A stretch of DNA of 64,000 bases from Lethocerus indicus. Taxonomy: Eukaryota > Arthropoda > Insecta > Hemiptera > Belostomatidae. The notes under the pieces are model-generated. The model was not told the origin of the DNA. It searched no databases and was given only the letters and a program-made list of their open reading frames with translations. The DNA is taken from assembly GCA_019843655.1 (NCBI GenBank), contig JACDQD010000003.1:4342925-4406924 (forward strand). Direction: 5' to 3'. The position numbers and the translations under genes were made by a program. Below are positions 50,301 to 62,146 of the stretch, one piece after another (the first letter of the stretch is position 1; each line of letters begins with the position of its first letter).

Positions 50301-52188
50301 TGTTACTCACTAGACCCTTTATGGGTTGATGGCATGTACAGCATATGACGTCATGAATCTTTTCTTGAGACGGTGTATCACGGTTGATATTTTCCCTGTC
50401 ACCTTCAACTCCATGACTTTCCTGCACCAGTTCTTTCTGTCTTACATCATTACGGGTAGTCACGTTTCCTCTTTGAGTGCCACTTGGTCTTTTTGAGGTC
50501 CTTCCTGTATCTCTTGTTGCCTTATAATTATTTCACATTATCATAACACTGACATTAAATATTAAATATATTTATCATAAAAATTAATGTTAGAGCGTTA
50601 TTATTTGTTTTGAAGACCATAGAATTTTTTCTTTTTTATAACACAAGGACTTTTTTAAACACATTATGATTTGTATTTTTGAATGCTTTATTTTTTAACT
50701 TAATAATAATATAATTATTCCTTCAATTGATTCCAACCGGTTTTCTAACAAAAGACTATTTACTCACCATAAGAACGTTTTGGGACCAACTTTTAATTTA
50801 GAACTATCTTTAATAAAATTTTGTTGTGAACACATTATTTATTGAAAAGGAAATTTTAACTGATTTAAAAAAACTTCTATAGTTACACGATTGTTGCAAT
50901 AATTATGGTGCAAAAAGGATTCAATTATTGTTTTTTTTTCAGAGTATAAATGATATGACAACTTCTTTCAACACAGCAATCAGTGGTCTCCAGGAGTTAT
51001 TAACTTCTGTTAAACAAGTAACACAAATTGAAAAGAATACACCTAATGAACCACAGTTTAGGTAAGATGCATTGAATATTGTTTTTATTAACAAATGTAT
51101 ACAGTGTCATTATCTATATTATGATTTTTGACTTCTGAATTAACATATTTGGCAGACATAATGAACTATATGATTTATTCCCAGTTGGAAAGCTGTTCAG
51201 AGGGAAGACAAGACTTGTGATAATAGTAATGTGAAAATGATCATTATGAAAGAAGAATCAGAAAATTCAGATGGAAGTGAAAGTACAAAAGGGGGTAAAT
51301 AGCTTTGTTAATTGATATTAATCATTCTACTATTTTAAGAATTCTTGGTCTATAGTATTATTGTTGATATTATTTGTTAATATGTTTAACAGCACAACTA
51401 TTATTATTGTATTTTTCATGGATTAAGGATGTTTGTATTCAGATTCATCCTATTTGGTCAGATAAAATTAAGGTAGGATAGATGCAGAAACAAGAATTAG
51501 AATTAGGTAATAATGATACAAAAATGTACACTTGAATATATCAAAATCTAAATATTTTTATTTAATAAAGAAAGAAAAATTAGAATACATTCTGAAATTT
51601 TTTGTGAAAACCTGTAAAGCAATACGTCCCTTACACACATACCCATATATATTTACTAGAATTTTAAATTTTCTAGTGTGGTTGTAAATGCTTATTTTTC
51701 TATTCAATAAAATTTTACTTGATATGTTATAATATAAAGTGCCTTCTTATGTAATCTTGAACTTACTTGAGATTCTATTTAAGGTCCAGTGAAGCCTAAG
51801 AGAAGAAATCACATTAAAACTAAAAAATTAAAACCTAAGCTATCAGATCAGGAACGATATATTGCTTTGGATTACAAGCATTTTTTTAATCAATACAAAA
51901 AAGGCTGTTTTTATTACCAGTGTCCTAATAAAGACAAACCTTGGGATATTGTATCCAGGTATGTTTTAGTTTATATTCATTTATAAACTTTAAACACCAG
52001 ATTGTTGTGGCTGATATCTAATAAGAAAGTGTTAATTAATATACACACCATTATCTCTTTGCATAATTCTGGGTATCTTTTGCAGGATTTCTGATGTTAT
52101 TGTCAATAGAATTACAAGTGATGTAGCTCGAGAAATTGAAGCAGATACCTTATTGCAAAAACTCATTGAAAATGAATTTAAAGTTTGA
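44388..52188 (+). CDS. Moonraker (KIAA0753/OFIP)-like centriolar protein
   Basis: Thirteen coding exons: 44388-44438, 44925-45305, 45393-45554, 45989-46228, 46632-46736, 46845-46979, 47185-47457, 47921-48088, 48185-48232, 50943-51061, 51185-51294, 51784-51958 and 52086-52188. Phases join to give 689 residues. The block ISENEFSSIVKHVQRTRRK parallels the vertebrate moonraker segment that starts ISQERLSYAVHLARRD. A later block with RLRKRGMEFMARF and then SSHQIGIQALQAFEKNV parallels its conserved helical region. Vertebrate moonraker is a centriolar satellite protein needed for centriole duplication and ciliogenesis. The rest is Lys/Ser-rich with coiled-coil stretches. The exon 1 to exon 2 link is the weakest, since an unseen exon could lie between. 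The 48089-48184 intron is short and in frame, so it might be retained. The large intron after 48232 houses a minus-strand LIM gene. Confidence 0.7.
48397..48402 (-). terminator. Poly(A) signal of the nested LIM gene
   Basis: On the minus strand AATAAA begins only a few bases after the TGA at 48406, implying a very short 3' UTR. Confidence 0.5.
48406..50770 (-). CDS. Small paxillin-type protein with three LIM domains, nested gene
   Basis: Coding exons: 50768-50770 (the ATG alone), 50311-50520, 49532-49705, 48799-49029 and 48406-48507, giving 239 residues. An Arg/Ser-rich N-terminus of about 60 residues is followed by three LIM zinc-binding domains. LIM1 runs from CCTCHQPIKGL to the end of FCENDYAQLF, LIM2 from CHGCNLPIRD to HCYEQKFCPRC, and LIM3 from CGQPVTDTAV to ICSRC. 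Each has the Cys2-His-Cys/Cys-type ligand spacing, for example CHGC, then WHRDHFVCTTC. The pattern (WHxxHF, KPI) is that of the paxillin/leupaxin family, which binds focal-adhesion and cytoskeletal partners. Without LD motifs it looks like the short LIM-only paxillin relatives. It lies wholly within an intron of the moonraker-like gene on the opposite strand. The start codon as the last triplet of exon 1 (TTATG|GTGAGT) is inferred from phase, and an out-of-frame ATG lies upstream in the same exon. Confidence 0.8.
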
Positions 52189-52223
52189 AAATTAATTAAG
52201 CCTTATTGAAATTATTAAAAACT

Positions 52224-52229
52224 AATAAA
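52224..52229 (+). terminator. Poly(A) signal of the moonraker-like gene
   Basis: An AATAAA within ACTAATAAACAC lies 35 bases after the stop codon at 52188. Confidence 0.6.
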
Positions 52230-52461
52230 CACTTTGGTATTTCCATCCATATACATGTTAATTTATCTTATGTTCACCTTTATTCCTATGGCTTTATAAT
52301 CTAGTTTTATTTAAACATATGATTATCCTAAGATACCTTAGATTATCTCTTAAGCTAAATACAAGAATTAGGTATTGATTTTTTATAAAATCTGTGAGAA
52401 ACTCAGCCTGTCAACTGTCTTAATGAGGCACCACAGCCTCTGGTGAAAATTTATTTTTCAG

Positions 52462-52591
52462 GCTTTTACTCAGTTTTTTATTGCCAGATAAAGATCACTA
52501 CCAGATGCCAGATGAAGACTTAATTGCATGGAAATATTATATACTGGCAGAAGCATTGAGTAGTGTTAACTTTACACCCTTATTTCCTTGA
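52462..52591 (+). other. Orphan terminal-exon-like block
   Basis: A good 3' splice site (TTATTTTTCAG, ending at 52461) leads into an open frame of 42 codons containing LLPDKDHYQMPDEDLIAWKY. A stop follows at 52589-52591, with an overlapping AATAAA at 52594-52599. The reading phase (one base, then codons) matches the phase-2 donor at 51958 of the moonraker-like gene, so it could be an alternative last exon. It could also be a fragment of an unrelated gene. Confidence 0.4.
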
Positions 52592-54256
52592 ATAATAAAG
52601 AAATCTCAGTGAGTTCTGCATATTTTGACCATAGAATAGGTTATTTTCTAAACACAAAACATTAGCTGTATGTACAAAAATATACACAAGATGTTCTTAA
52701 AAACACAAATTTTTGTTTCTTACTGACTAATTTGTACCCATGGAAACATTCAGTAAGGAAATGCTGCAACATGAAAATCAAATTTCCACAAAAACTATTC
52801 GCTAATTTACTGGAATTGGGAAGTGTAATAGAATAAGTATTCAAGAATATTCAAGAATTTGCAATTGGAGGAAACATTAGCCAGTGGTTAGAATTGAACT
52901 TACAATGACTGCACAAATGTTTCTGTGAACTAAGTGGAATATTTGGCATCCATTAATCATGATTATGATTGATTACTAATTTTTTGTGTTGTATACAACA
53001 CATCAGCTAAGCTGTCATAATCTAAAGGCCAAAACTTTAAATTTAAGTTATGCAGTTGCCTAATTCACATGATTAGTTTGTGACAGTGGAAATGTCAGAA
53101 TGAATATATCAATTCTGTGATTGATTGATTTAATCTTAAAGAGATTAATACTAATACTAATTACTAAAACATTAATACTAATAGATTAATTGATTGATAC
53201 CAAACTGTGCTAGGCTGGCACCACTGTCAATAATATTATGGATTTGATTATTATAGTAGGGCAACTTCCTCCAATTGCAAGTTTGAATGAATGAGAAATT
53301 TGTTAATGTCTTCATTATTGTTTATCCTAAAATAGTGTAGTCTACAATAATTAATGATTTCTGATTAATTACTAATAACAATTCGTGGTGTTAGTACTTT
53401 ACCAGTAATAATTAATATGGCTCAAGTTAATAATGAAAACAAAGTATACGAATAAGTTTATATTTATTGAACTTCCATCTTCTGTTTACATAACTGAGAG
53501 TATGTAATAATAATTATAATTGTTTTATTTATAGTTTATACCTAATACTTATAAATACTTATTAATATTGCAACATCCATTCTTTCTAATCTATCAAGTT
53601 GTATGCAATAATTAAAAATATAAACAATAATATATAAATAAACATACTTTTCATTTGTGCACCTTAAAAACAATTTCAGTTAATCAATATGATTAGCGAA
53701 TTAATTATTTTTAAATAAAATTATAAAGATGATGTAAAAATATTATATATCCTTACTGAAGTTTAGAATTCTATTCTTAAAATAGATAGGAAGATTCATT
53801 TGATCATTAGACACAACTAATATAAATAATCAACATACAATAGAAATTATTTTATAATTAAAATTTGGGTTTTAAATTTAAAACATGTCTTCCTACTCTT
53901 GTATAGAATATACAATGCATTTCTTACACTATTAATTTTTTATACACAATATATTCTATCTCATTTTCATACAAACACAATAGAAATATAACCATTACTG
54001 CAATGAACATACCTGTGTTCATGCATAAAATGATTTTGCCCTAAAGTGGAATCTAAATGTAAATGAATGTCAATCTTTTAATAATAAAATGAGATATGGA
54101 GTTGAAAAATTTTTTTTCCATGGTCTTCATGTTTACAATTAAAATGATATACTTATTTACAAATAGAGGACAAATTTGGACTAACTAGAAACAATTGGGA
54201 AGTATATAGTGATATACTAGACAATGAGTTATATCAACTCATTTTATACATACAAC
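52592..54256. other. Intergenic region, convergent 3' ends
   Basis: AT-rich DNA between the moonraker-like gene and the dsRBD gene. It contains the inverted SINE-like pair at 52855-53290 and otherwise low-complexity sequence, with no coding block. The left side of the dsRBD gene's 3' UTR is expected near 54250. Confidence 0.5.
52855..53290. mobile_element. Inverted pair of SINE-like ends, or a MITE
   Basis: The ends carry TTGCAATTGGAGGAA (near 52860) and its reverse complement (near 53282) within about 24 imperfectly matched bases. Inside the left end the minus strand has a B-box-like AGTTCAATTCTAACC. This fits either two SINE copies inserted tail-out in opposite directions, or one non-autonomous DNA element of about 430 bases with terminal inverted repeats. 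Confidence 0.45.
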
Positions 54257-57200
54257 TTAATCGTATTTAACACCCATTGCAATCAATGCAGATTTGGCAC
54301 ATTCTTTTTTTGCATCTTTCTTACTTGAACCTGAAAAACAGATTTTCAACCATTATTTAAGTCCTAGCTGTGACCTGTCAATATTTGTACCTAAGACCTA
54401 ATTGAAGAATATAAGGTGCTTCTTAATGTATAACTGGAACAACCGTACAAGCAACAGCATTTTTTCCTGACATTGAAATCAAGATTGTATCTTTTATTTG
54501 CCACTAGTTTATTCCAGATAATGAAAATACACTTATATTATTTAAGCGATGATATTGGTAACTATAATCTTACAATATGGTGCTGCGAAAATACAGTACT
54601 TCTCAAGTTCAAGTAAATTAAAAACTTACCAAGTCCTTTGTATGTCTGTCCATCGACAACAACGGTAAAAGTGAAGGTGAGATTGGGTGGATTGCCTTCT
54701 CTCTTTTCAGAATACTGCGATCCGGGCCTCAGCTGATTTAAGAGTTGGACTGGATGCTTCTTGTTTGCATCTTCAGGAATTTTTTTCATCGGTGCCATCT
54801 GAAAGCCACTCTCAAAAAAATATAAAGCATCGAATAAAAAACAATATTCCTGAGCAAATTGTTCATTATTGATGAAAAATGTTTTTAATTAAGTGCTATT
54901 TGGAAGGAGATATATCAAATTTCAAGATGTCAAAAAAAGAGCAGTCATCGCATAAACAGAATTCTTAAAATTTTGCATACAAAAGAAAATAAAGAGGTAT
55001 ATTCAAATATACCTTTTGGGTAGGAACTGCAGGAGGTATAATCATATTTGTAGTAGCAGCGACTGGTAGTTGATATCCCTGTGCTTGCCAATCGGAGAAC
55101 AATTTGTAGAGGGCAAAGCTGGCCAGTGATCCCCATGGAACATCATCCTCAGCCTGGTTTTTCCTTAATGGTCGACTTTCTCCTATTTCCATAATATCCT
55201 CATTCAAAGTTAATGAAGAACCATTGTTCCCCGTTGAATCTTCTTCCATCTTCATCGGTTCAGCTAGATCAAGGTAATAACAGATTATTATAACATTATT
55301 ACTGATAATTTTACACGACTTATCATTTATTCCAAATTCAATATGTCCTTATTATTCAATGCTTATAAGGACAACTTTAAATCGACTTGTAATAACAAAT
55401 GTATTACATTAATTTTATTAATTACGTTAATAAGACATCAAATAACTACAAATGCTCCCTTAAGGCAATCGAATTATTTTAATAGCTATACTGAGTTATA
55501 AAACCCGACATTCATTAATAGTCAAGCATTTAGACTAGAGCACATATTTTATAAGACATACAATCTACATATATTTCCAAGTTCAGGAGAAATAAGTCAA
55601 TAAATTTAACTAAATTTTAATTATGTAATAGTCTTTATATAATATAAACATTAGTGAGTTATCTGATCAAATAATACCTATACCACTTACGTTCCACTTT
55701 CACATTTGATTTAGCCATTTTTTCTAATAGAACAGCTTTCAATGCAGTTTCACAGCCAGCCTGTTTGGCAAGAAGTTTTGACATCCCAAGACCACGGTAA
55801 GTCTTGCCTTCAATCTGTAATGACACTATTTAAATAAAAGATTTGACTCTAAACATAAGTGAAATAAAACTACATGACACATAAAAGTATTTATTAATTT
55901 GTCAAAGCTATATAATAATGTTCAAGATGACTACTTTAAAGTAATGAAAATAATTAAATTGTCTATAATCACTAATGATAGAACAGATAATTTTGAAAAA
56001 AATATTTAAAAATTGTCAAGTATCCCAATATCATCCTAATATATTAAAATGCTTAATAAGTTAAGGAAAAAGTAACTACAAGGCCCTGTTGCCCACACAT
56101 GATGCACTTTATATTATTGATGCACACTTTATTTTTATCTTTTTGTCAGAACATACTCTAATTGTACTGAGAATTTTGCCACTTTAAGAGCGGAAAGGTA
56201 TTATTCTTGCATTTTATATTGACATATCTACTCCTAAGGGAACTGTTTTTAGGAATTCTCTCTTTAGTTTCAAATTTGCATAACACAAGTCACATCTCTT
56301 ACATTTTTGACTCCCCAATGTTATTTTGGGATAAAAAATATAGCCAAATATAGTTATTTGGCTATATTTTAATTTATAATCAAAACTAAATTTCTAAAAC
56401 AAAATTCACTTGCCTCAATCTCCACAGTATATACCATTTGATTTGCTGCATTAAGTTGTTCAGTAGCCACTATTTTCAATTCTGGATGAAGCTCATGCAG
56501 GACCATCATTGCATTCTTAGGACAGAGAATATGTCGCAATCTGGCATTCTGACGCCTCTTGCGAATTTTCTTACTCAGTCTTACATTAAAGCCTGCTGAA
56601 ATAAACACAAATATTTCTTAATTTTATGAAACACTATTTAATACAATATAACAAAGGATTAATAAATGTAGTTATACAGTAATTATATAATTACCAGTTT
56701 TGGTTCTCATAATATCAGATATGCGTGTGTCAGTCTGGTATGTCCTATCCCAGACACAGCCTGTGTGTGTCATGGAGTCTGTTTAAAGCTACTTCTTCCT
56801 TTTATGTTATAATGTCATCTATTGCCCATATATTACACCTATCTACCATTAATGCCTTTTTTGATATAGAATAGCATTTATAAAGTTTAATGGACGTTTT
56901 GTGCCTCCATTATAACAAGGAATAATTGCTATTTTCTTTAACGATATACTTATCATATTACATACATAGTGAGACATCTTGATAATCAGAATATCATTCA
57001 TTTGTCGGATAAAATTTATTATTAGTGAATACATTTGCTTTTCTATGAAACGCTTCACCACTCCAGTAAAACTGAATTCAAACTCATAAATTTTATGTAT
57101 AACAAGGAATACAGAATTTTGTTAAAGTTTACTATATGGTTTGTTTTCAACATAGATTGAAGGAAGCAATCTGAATAATTCAATATGATTCTGACAAACT

Positions 57201-60200
57201 CAGTCAGTCTTGCAATAATTGCAAAAAGATATATTTACTACACATTTTCATATGTACATATGAATGACACATGAATCTGCCATTGAATGTTCGACCCATT
57301 GATTGCATACCTGAGAAATATATATATCGCACATTTCATGAACATCAAGCAATGTCTATCAAACCTGCGATATTAACAAATCTGCACATCAACCGTCAGC
57401 CAATTTAATTTCCCAGTTTTAAGGAGGATGTTGACATTATATTTAATCAACTCCAGGGTGTAGCTGGGTTTGTTATTTATTCTGATAATATAAATGTACT
57501 AATGTCATCTCATATACCAATATATTACTAATTAATAAGATTAATTGTAACTAATGTGCTCCATGTTATTTTCTTACGATTTAATTCTAAATCTGCAGTT
57601 CTCAAATGTACAATTAAAATTCTATTAAAATTATTATTTATAATAAATATAGAGAAATAACTCACCACCTCCCTTTCTATACCAAGGACGTCCAAACCTC
57701 TTCTTTCCATCCCTTCCAGGGGTCTCTTTGTCACCACTACCAGTATCAGTGTCTTCAACTATTTCAATATCATCACTGGCTTCCTGCTTGGTCATGGTGT
57801 TATCTGGTTTTGACAAATCAAACATCCGCTCTAGCTGCTGATCAAGATCAAGATCCATAATTTCGGGCTGTTGTTCCTGCTGGACCTGTTGAGTTGGTTT
57901 CTGAGCCTCTTGCTGTTCTTGAGGTGATTTCTGGGGTGGTTTTGGTGTAGGTACCTGTTGTTGGACTGGTTTTTGAGGGGTTACCTGTTGTTGGGGTGGT
58001 TTCTGAGTGGGTATCTGTTGAGGTGTCTGTTGTTCAGCAGGCTTCTCAGCCTGCTGTGGTTGAGGAATCTGTTGTTGTTGTTCAGATGTTTGTTGTTGTT
58101 GCTGTTGTTCATTGGGCTTCTGAGCCTGCTGTGGTTGAGGTGTTTGTTGTTGCTGTTGTTGAGGAGGCTTCTGAGCCTGCTGTGGTTGAGGTGTCTGTTC
58201 AGGAAGCATCTGAACCTGCTGAGGTTGAGGTGTCTGTTGTTGAGGAGGCTTCTGAACCTGCTGTGGTTGAGGTGTCTGTTGTTGGGCAGGCTTCTGAGCC
58301 TGCTGTGGTTGATGGGACTGTTGTTGAGCAGCCTTCTGAGCCTGCTGGTGGGCTGGTTTTTGAGCCTCTTGCTGTTGATCCTGCAGCTGAGTTTGTTGTA
58401 TCATTTTTTGAGCCTGCTGCTGAGGTGGCTGTTGTGTCTTCTGTGCCAGAGCTCCTTGCTAGAGGGACATGCCAGAAGGCTAATGCACCGAAAACACGGT
58501 GAGACAACACCCGGCAATGAGCCATTTTTATCACCTTTCAATCTCAGTATCGCACACCTCACCACACCATCGCTACTACAATAAATGCGCTTCCCATTTG
58601 TCATCATTCATCATCTTTGCTACAATCTGATGTTTGGTTCACTTCAAATTTTAAAACTCATAACTCCCAATCTAATATTTGAGATTTTAATGAAAAAGGT
58701 TCTCAATGAAAACAATAATAATTGAATAACCAGGGTTTGACAAATTTTACAAAACTGCAATTCAGATAAAACAAGAGTCATAATCAATAACTTATTCCAT
58801 AATTAATTGGTAATGTGTATGGATATGTATGGATAATTCAGCTTTGATATTTGAAATGATCTTAAAAATGTCCAAGTGCACTGAACAACAGCAGGAATAA
58901 GCATGATAGAATAGAATATTAAGTGCGGATAAACAAAAAATATCAACACATTGACTAACTGGATATAACTGGATTTTTATATTTTTAATTTACTAAAATG
59001 CATTCTAATGGGAACACTAGACAATGCAGACATTTATTTATGCTCATTGTGAATCCTGTTTAGTTCTTGACTGTTCAGAAGGCTATTTTTGATACTTTAT
59101 AAAAATATTTTATTCTTATCTATCTGCAGCTGCTCATTAGTTAGCAAACTGAAAAGTGACATAAGTGCATTTGGGCCTGTGTATACATTACGTGAAGTAA
59201 TCTTCTATTAAGAAAACCATCTGTTTCCACAAATTTCATCTTTTTTACCAAATTCTTACTATGACTGGAGAAAGAAAAAGGCTCTATTTTAATCACTTAT
59301 GACAAATTCCCCAATTAGTATTGAACAGAAGAACAGAAGAAGTGAACAACATCCATTGTAGGATTCAAGAAATGACCTATGAAGAAGCATTGGGTACGCA
59401 AAAACTAGTGAAAAAGGATGTGTAGAGGGTGAGATAGGTCACAGCCGGTGTGATACTCTTCCGCAATTGGCTTAGCTCTGCGCCAGGGAAAAAGGGGAGA
59501 AACAAAACACATTCTGTGTCAAAAACTGTGCTTATCACTTAAAATAAAATATTTAGAACTTTCAATTATAAATTATACATTCTACAGTAAACAAATAGTA
59601 AATCCCCTTTCAGCAATAATAAATAATGATTTATGTACCTCAAAAGATATCAAGAAATTGAATGAAGCATTAAATGAATAATATACTAAACATGTGAAAT
59701 GTAAATTTCAATTAAAATTCAATTTCCCAAATAAAATTCTTTCATAACTTTTTCAAAGCTAGTTTGGAGTATAAAAATTGAATGATTTTTTAAAAAAATC
59801 AGAAACATTTAATACTGACCTTAATCCAAAGATGTTTTACAAAATGTTTAATAAAAAATAAACTATGACAGTTGTTAAGAATACAATAAAAATTAATTTA
59901 AATAGAACTGTAAAAGTTAAATTAGTAAACATAAATTTAAATAAATTTTGAGAACTGTGGTATAAAATTATCAAGCATGATATTTAATTATTGTATTATA
60001 GGAAAGAAAATTAAAATTATTATGAAACTGTAAAAATTAACTAAATTATACTGAATCATTAAATCTTTTGCTGTTATTTTTGTACCAATATCTAAATGTT
60101 GAAACCTGGTATCAACATTAAGATAATAATAAAGAGGGGTTGAGATAAATATAAATAATTATGAAGTAGCTTATATAGTATACTGGATTTATATATAATA

Positions 60201-62146
60201 TGTCAGTCTAAATCTTAAATAGTACAATGCAATACCATTATTTTAATAAATACTTCGAACCATTAAAAATCCCACATATTAATATTTCCAAGCAAGAATT
60301 CCCAAAATGTGTATCTAATGAAACAGAATAAACCTACGTTTCACTAAGACTATAAATATAATTGAGTACTCTTTTAGTAATGGCTTTTAGTCATAGGCAC
60401 TAATTTATGCAACATTGAGGTCTACTAATTGATGATTATATTTTACGAGACATGTATAAGGAGTGTGGCCATGCTTCTGATTATGGTATCGTCTAAGCCA
60501 CCAAATTGGACATTATTGAGTACAGAATCAAACCAACAATTCAGTGTCATAATAACCCCTCTTACTCTAGATTCCCTGAAGTTTCATTTAGTACTATTTC
60601 CACTGGAGGATTCAATGCTCAAGGAAAGAAGTCCAAGAGACATGCTCATTAAATGACTGATCATATAAGTATACGATGAAAGAAGTATGCAGCACTCACA
60701 ACGGTAGTTTGTTTGACTGGAATCTGCTGTTGGGAAGGATAGGCCTGTTGTGTAGTGAACACCGGTTGCGTATACGAGGAAGGATCGAATGCCGACATGG
60801 GTCTCAGGTTGGCTTCGATCTCGACTGGCTTTTGCTGTTGAGGTGGCGACTGTTGTTTGGGTAAGGCACGCTCCACTGGCTTGGGCAGTGGTGAAGATGG
60901 ACGTGCAGGCGCAATTGGTGTTAACTGCTGTTGCTGGGAGTGAACCTGAGGTACCCTCGAAAGGCCCCGACCCATGTTCATCCTCGGTGAACCTCTACCC
61001 ATCGGAGAGCGCTGTCCCATCGATCTCCCCATTGGACTATACATATGTTTTCCTATATCAAAATGATAATGTATACATTTTAATAATAATTGATAATTTG
61101 CAATTAAAGTAGTCTAAATAGTTCGATATTTACTCGATATTGACAACATATTGTGTGATCGTCTCCCTATTCAATTTAGGTTCGATAATCAAAATTTATT
61201 ACGGTGAAAAATTTAAAAACCCATAGCTTCCTTTTTCTATTTATCTGTATCTGGTACATTAAAATAATATTCTACTAGTAACAATTTAATGTTACTGGGT
61301 AATTTTTCAACAACCAATTCTGTATTCATCATAAAAATTCTACTTCATAATTTCATCATTCAATATTTATATGGTTATTACAAAAGGGGGACATAATTCT
61401 AATTGCTTTGTGAGTTTGAAATGTTAAGGACTAAATAACTATAAGAAACTATTTCCTATCCTGGTATAAGAATATCATTAAATAAAAAGAATTAAGAATG
61501 CCTCCTTTAAAACTTTGTTTATAATCAAACTGTCCTCAAGATGAGCCTCTTGGCCATAGTATCAGAAGTGTTCTTAACCTGGGCACTCCAATATTATTGA
61601 CCTAGCATATAAATATATCCATATTATTTCTTTCCATCTTATCTATACTTAAATACTAACAGCTATTACATAGAATAATAAATAAAAAAGTAATTAGACA
61701 AATAGTAATTAAATTACATGCATAATATACACAACACAACTGCTAACATACAATTTTAACCTAACCTTTTCCAGTGCTTTTGTCAAATATTTTAATTTAA
61801 GTATATATACTTCCATACTCAGAAATGAAGACTGGTCACTTTTATAAAATGCTGTAAGTATAAAATTCTTACATTACTAGTGTTTGCCACCAAGACTAAA
61901 GAATATAACGGAATAAGTGTATAGCTTACAATAAGTTGTGAACAAGTTCTAGAATACTTTATATGACGAAGAATGCGGGCATACTACAAAAGTAGTATGA
62001 TTCGAATAGTTGAAAACAAAATACGATCAGTTAAACAACGCTCACTCGATAAATAAAATCGAATAATTCAATAACAATTAACAAACTGAATGAGAATAAT
62101 TAACACAGTAATCGACCGAACCTGTATTTCTTGTGTTGTACGACAT
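54257..62146 (-). CDS. Gln-rich protein with two dsRNA-binding domains (DIP1-like)
   Basis: Eight coding exons (62122-62146, 60700-61052, 57666-58458, 56414-56592, 55691-55814, 55013-55263, 54630-54798, 54257-54330) join in phase to give 655 residues. The N-terminus (MSYNTRNTGKHMYSPMGRS) is Arg/Gly/Pro-rich. Residues about 130-320 form a Gln/Pro repeat. A basic linker RFGRPWYRKGGGF leads into dsRBD1 (about 405-485), with NAMMVLHELHPEL, then IEGKTYRGLGMSK. A segment PWGSLASFALYKLFSDW is followed by dsRBD2 (about 589-655), with HPVQLLNQLRPGSQY, then VDGQTYKGLGSSKKDAKK. Both domains keep the KK-AK helix motif. The arrangement resembles disconnected-interacting protein 1 and the dsRBDs of ADAR-type proteins, but no deaminase domain is present. 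dsRBD1 is split by an intron that needs a GC donor (GAG|GCAAGT at 56413). Confidence 0.8.
56337..56372. repeat. Short perfect hairpin, 16-bp stem with 4-base loop
   Basis: AAAATATAGCCAAATA and its exact reverse complement flank TAGT. It lies in an intron of the dsRBD gene, just downstream (in transcript sense) of the exon 56414-56592. Confidence 0.9.
57950..58420 (-). repeat. Coding tandem repeat of Gln/Pro units
   Basis: Within one exon of the dsRBD gene, a unit encoding roughly TPQPQQAQKPPQQQ recurs about eight times with variation, between long CAG/CAA-rich stretches. The periodicity leaves long open frames on all other frames of both strands, which should not be taken as genes. Confidence 0.85.
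59330..59520 (+). mobile_element. Decayed coding remnant, probably a retroelement fragment
   Basis: In one plus-strand frame, RIQEMTYEEALGTQKLVKK can be read. One frame over, the GC-richer continuation reads GEIGHSRCDTLPQLA, a stop, then LCAREKGEKQ. Such a string of protein-like words broken by a frame shift and stops inside an intron suggests an old transposable-element coding end. The family is not identified. Confidence 0.3.

Noticed and set aside
57958..58584. Long plus-strand frames of Leu or Val/Glu repeats
   Set aside because: They are antisense translations of the Gln/Pro tandem repeat in the dsRBD gene, open because of the repeat periodicity.
59425..59495. A U1 snRNA pseudogene on the minus strand (CCTGGCGCAGAG present)
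   Set aside because: Only one short block matches. The 5' splice-recognition sequence and stem order are missing, and protein-like frames on plus explain the patch better.
60535..60585. A B-box-like element on the minus strand (GGTTTGATTCTG)
   Set aside because: The T-arm stem does not pair, no A box is present, and the flanks do not match the other SINE-like copies.
54257..62146. Calling the dsRBD gene an ADAR editase
   Set aside because: Both dsRBDs resemble ADAR-type domains, but no deaminase domain follows. The frame ends right after dsRBD2 with a stop.
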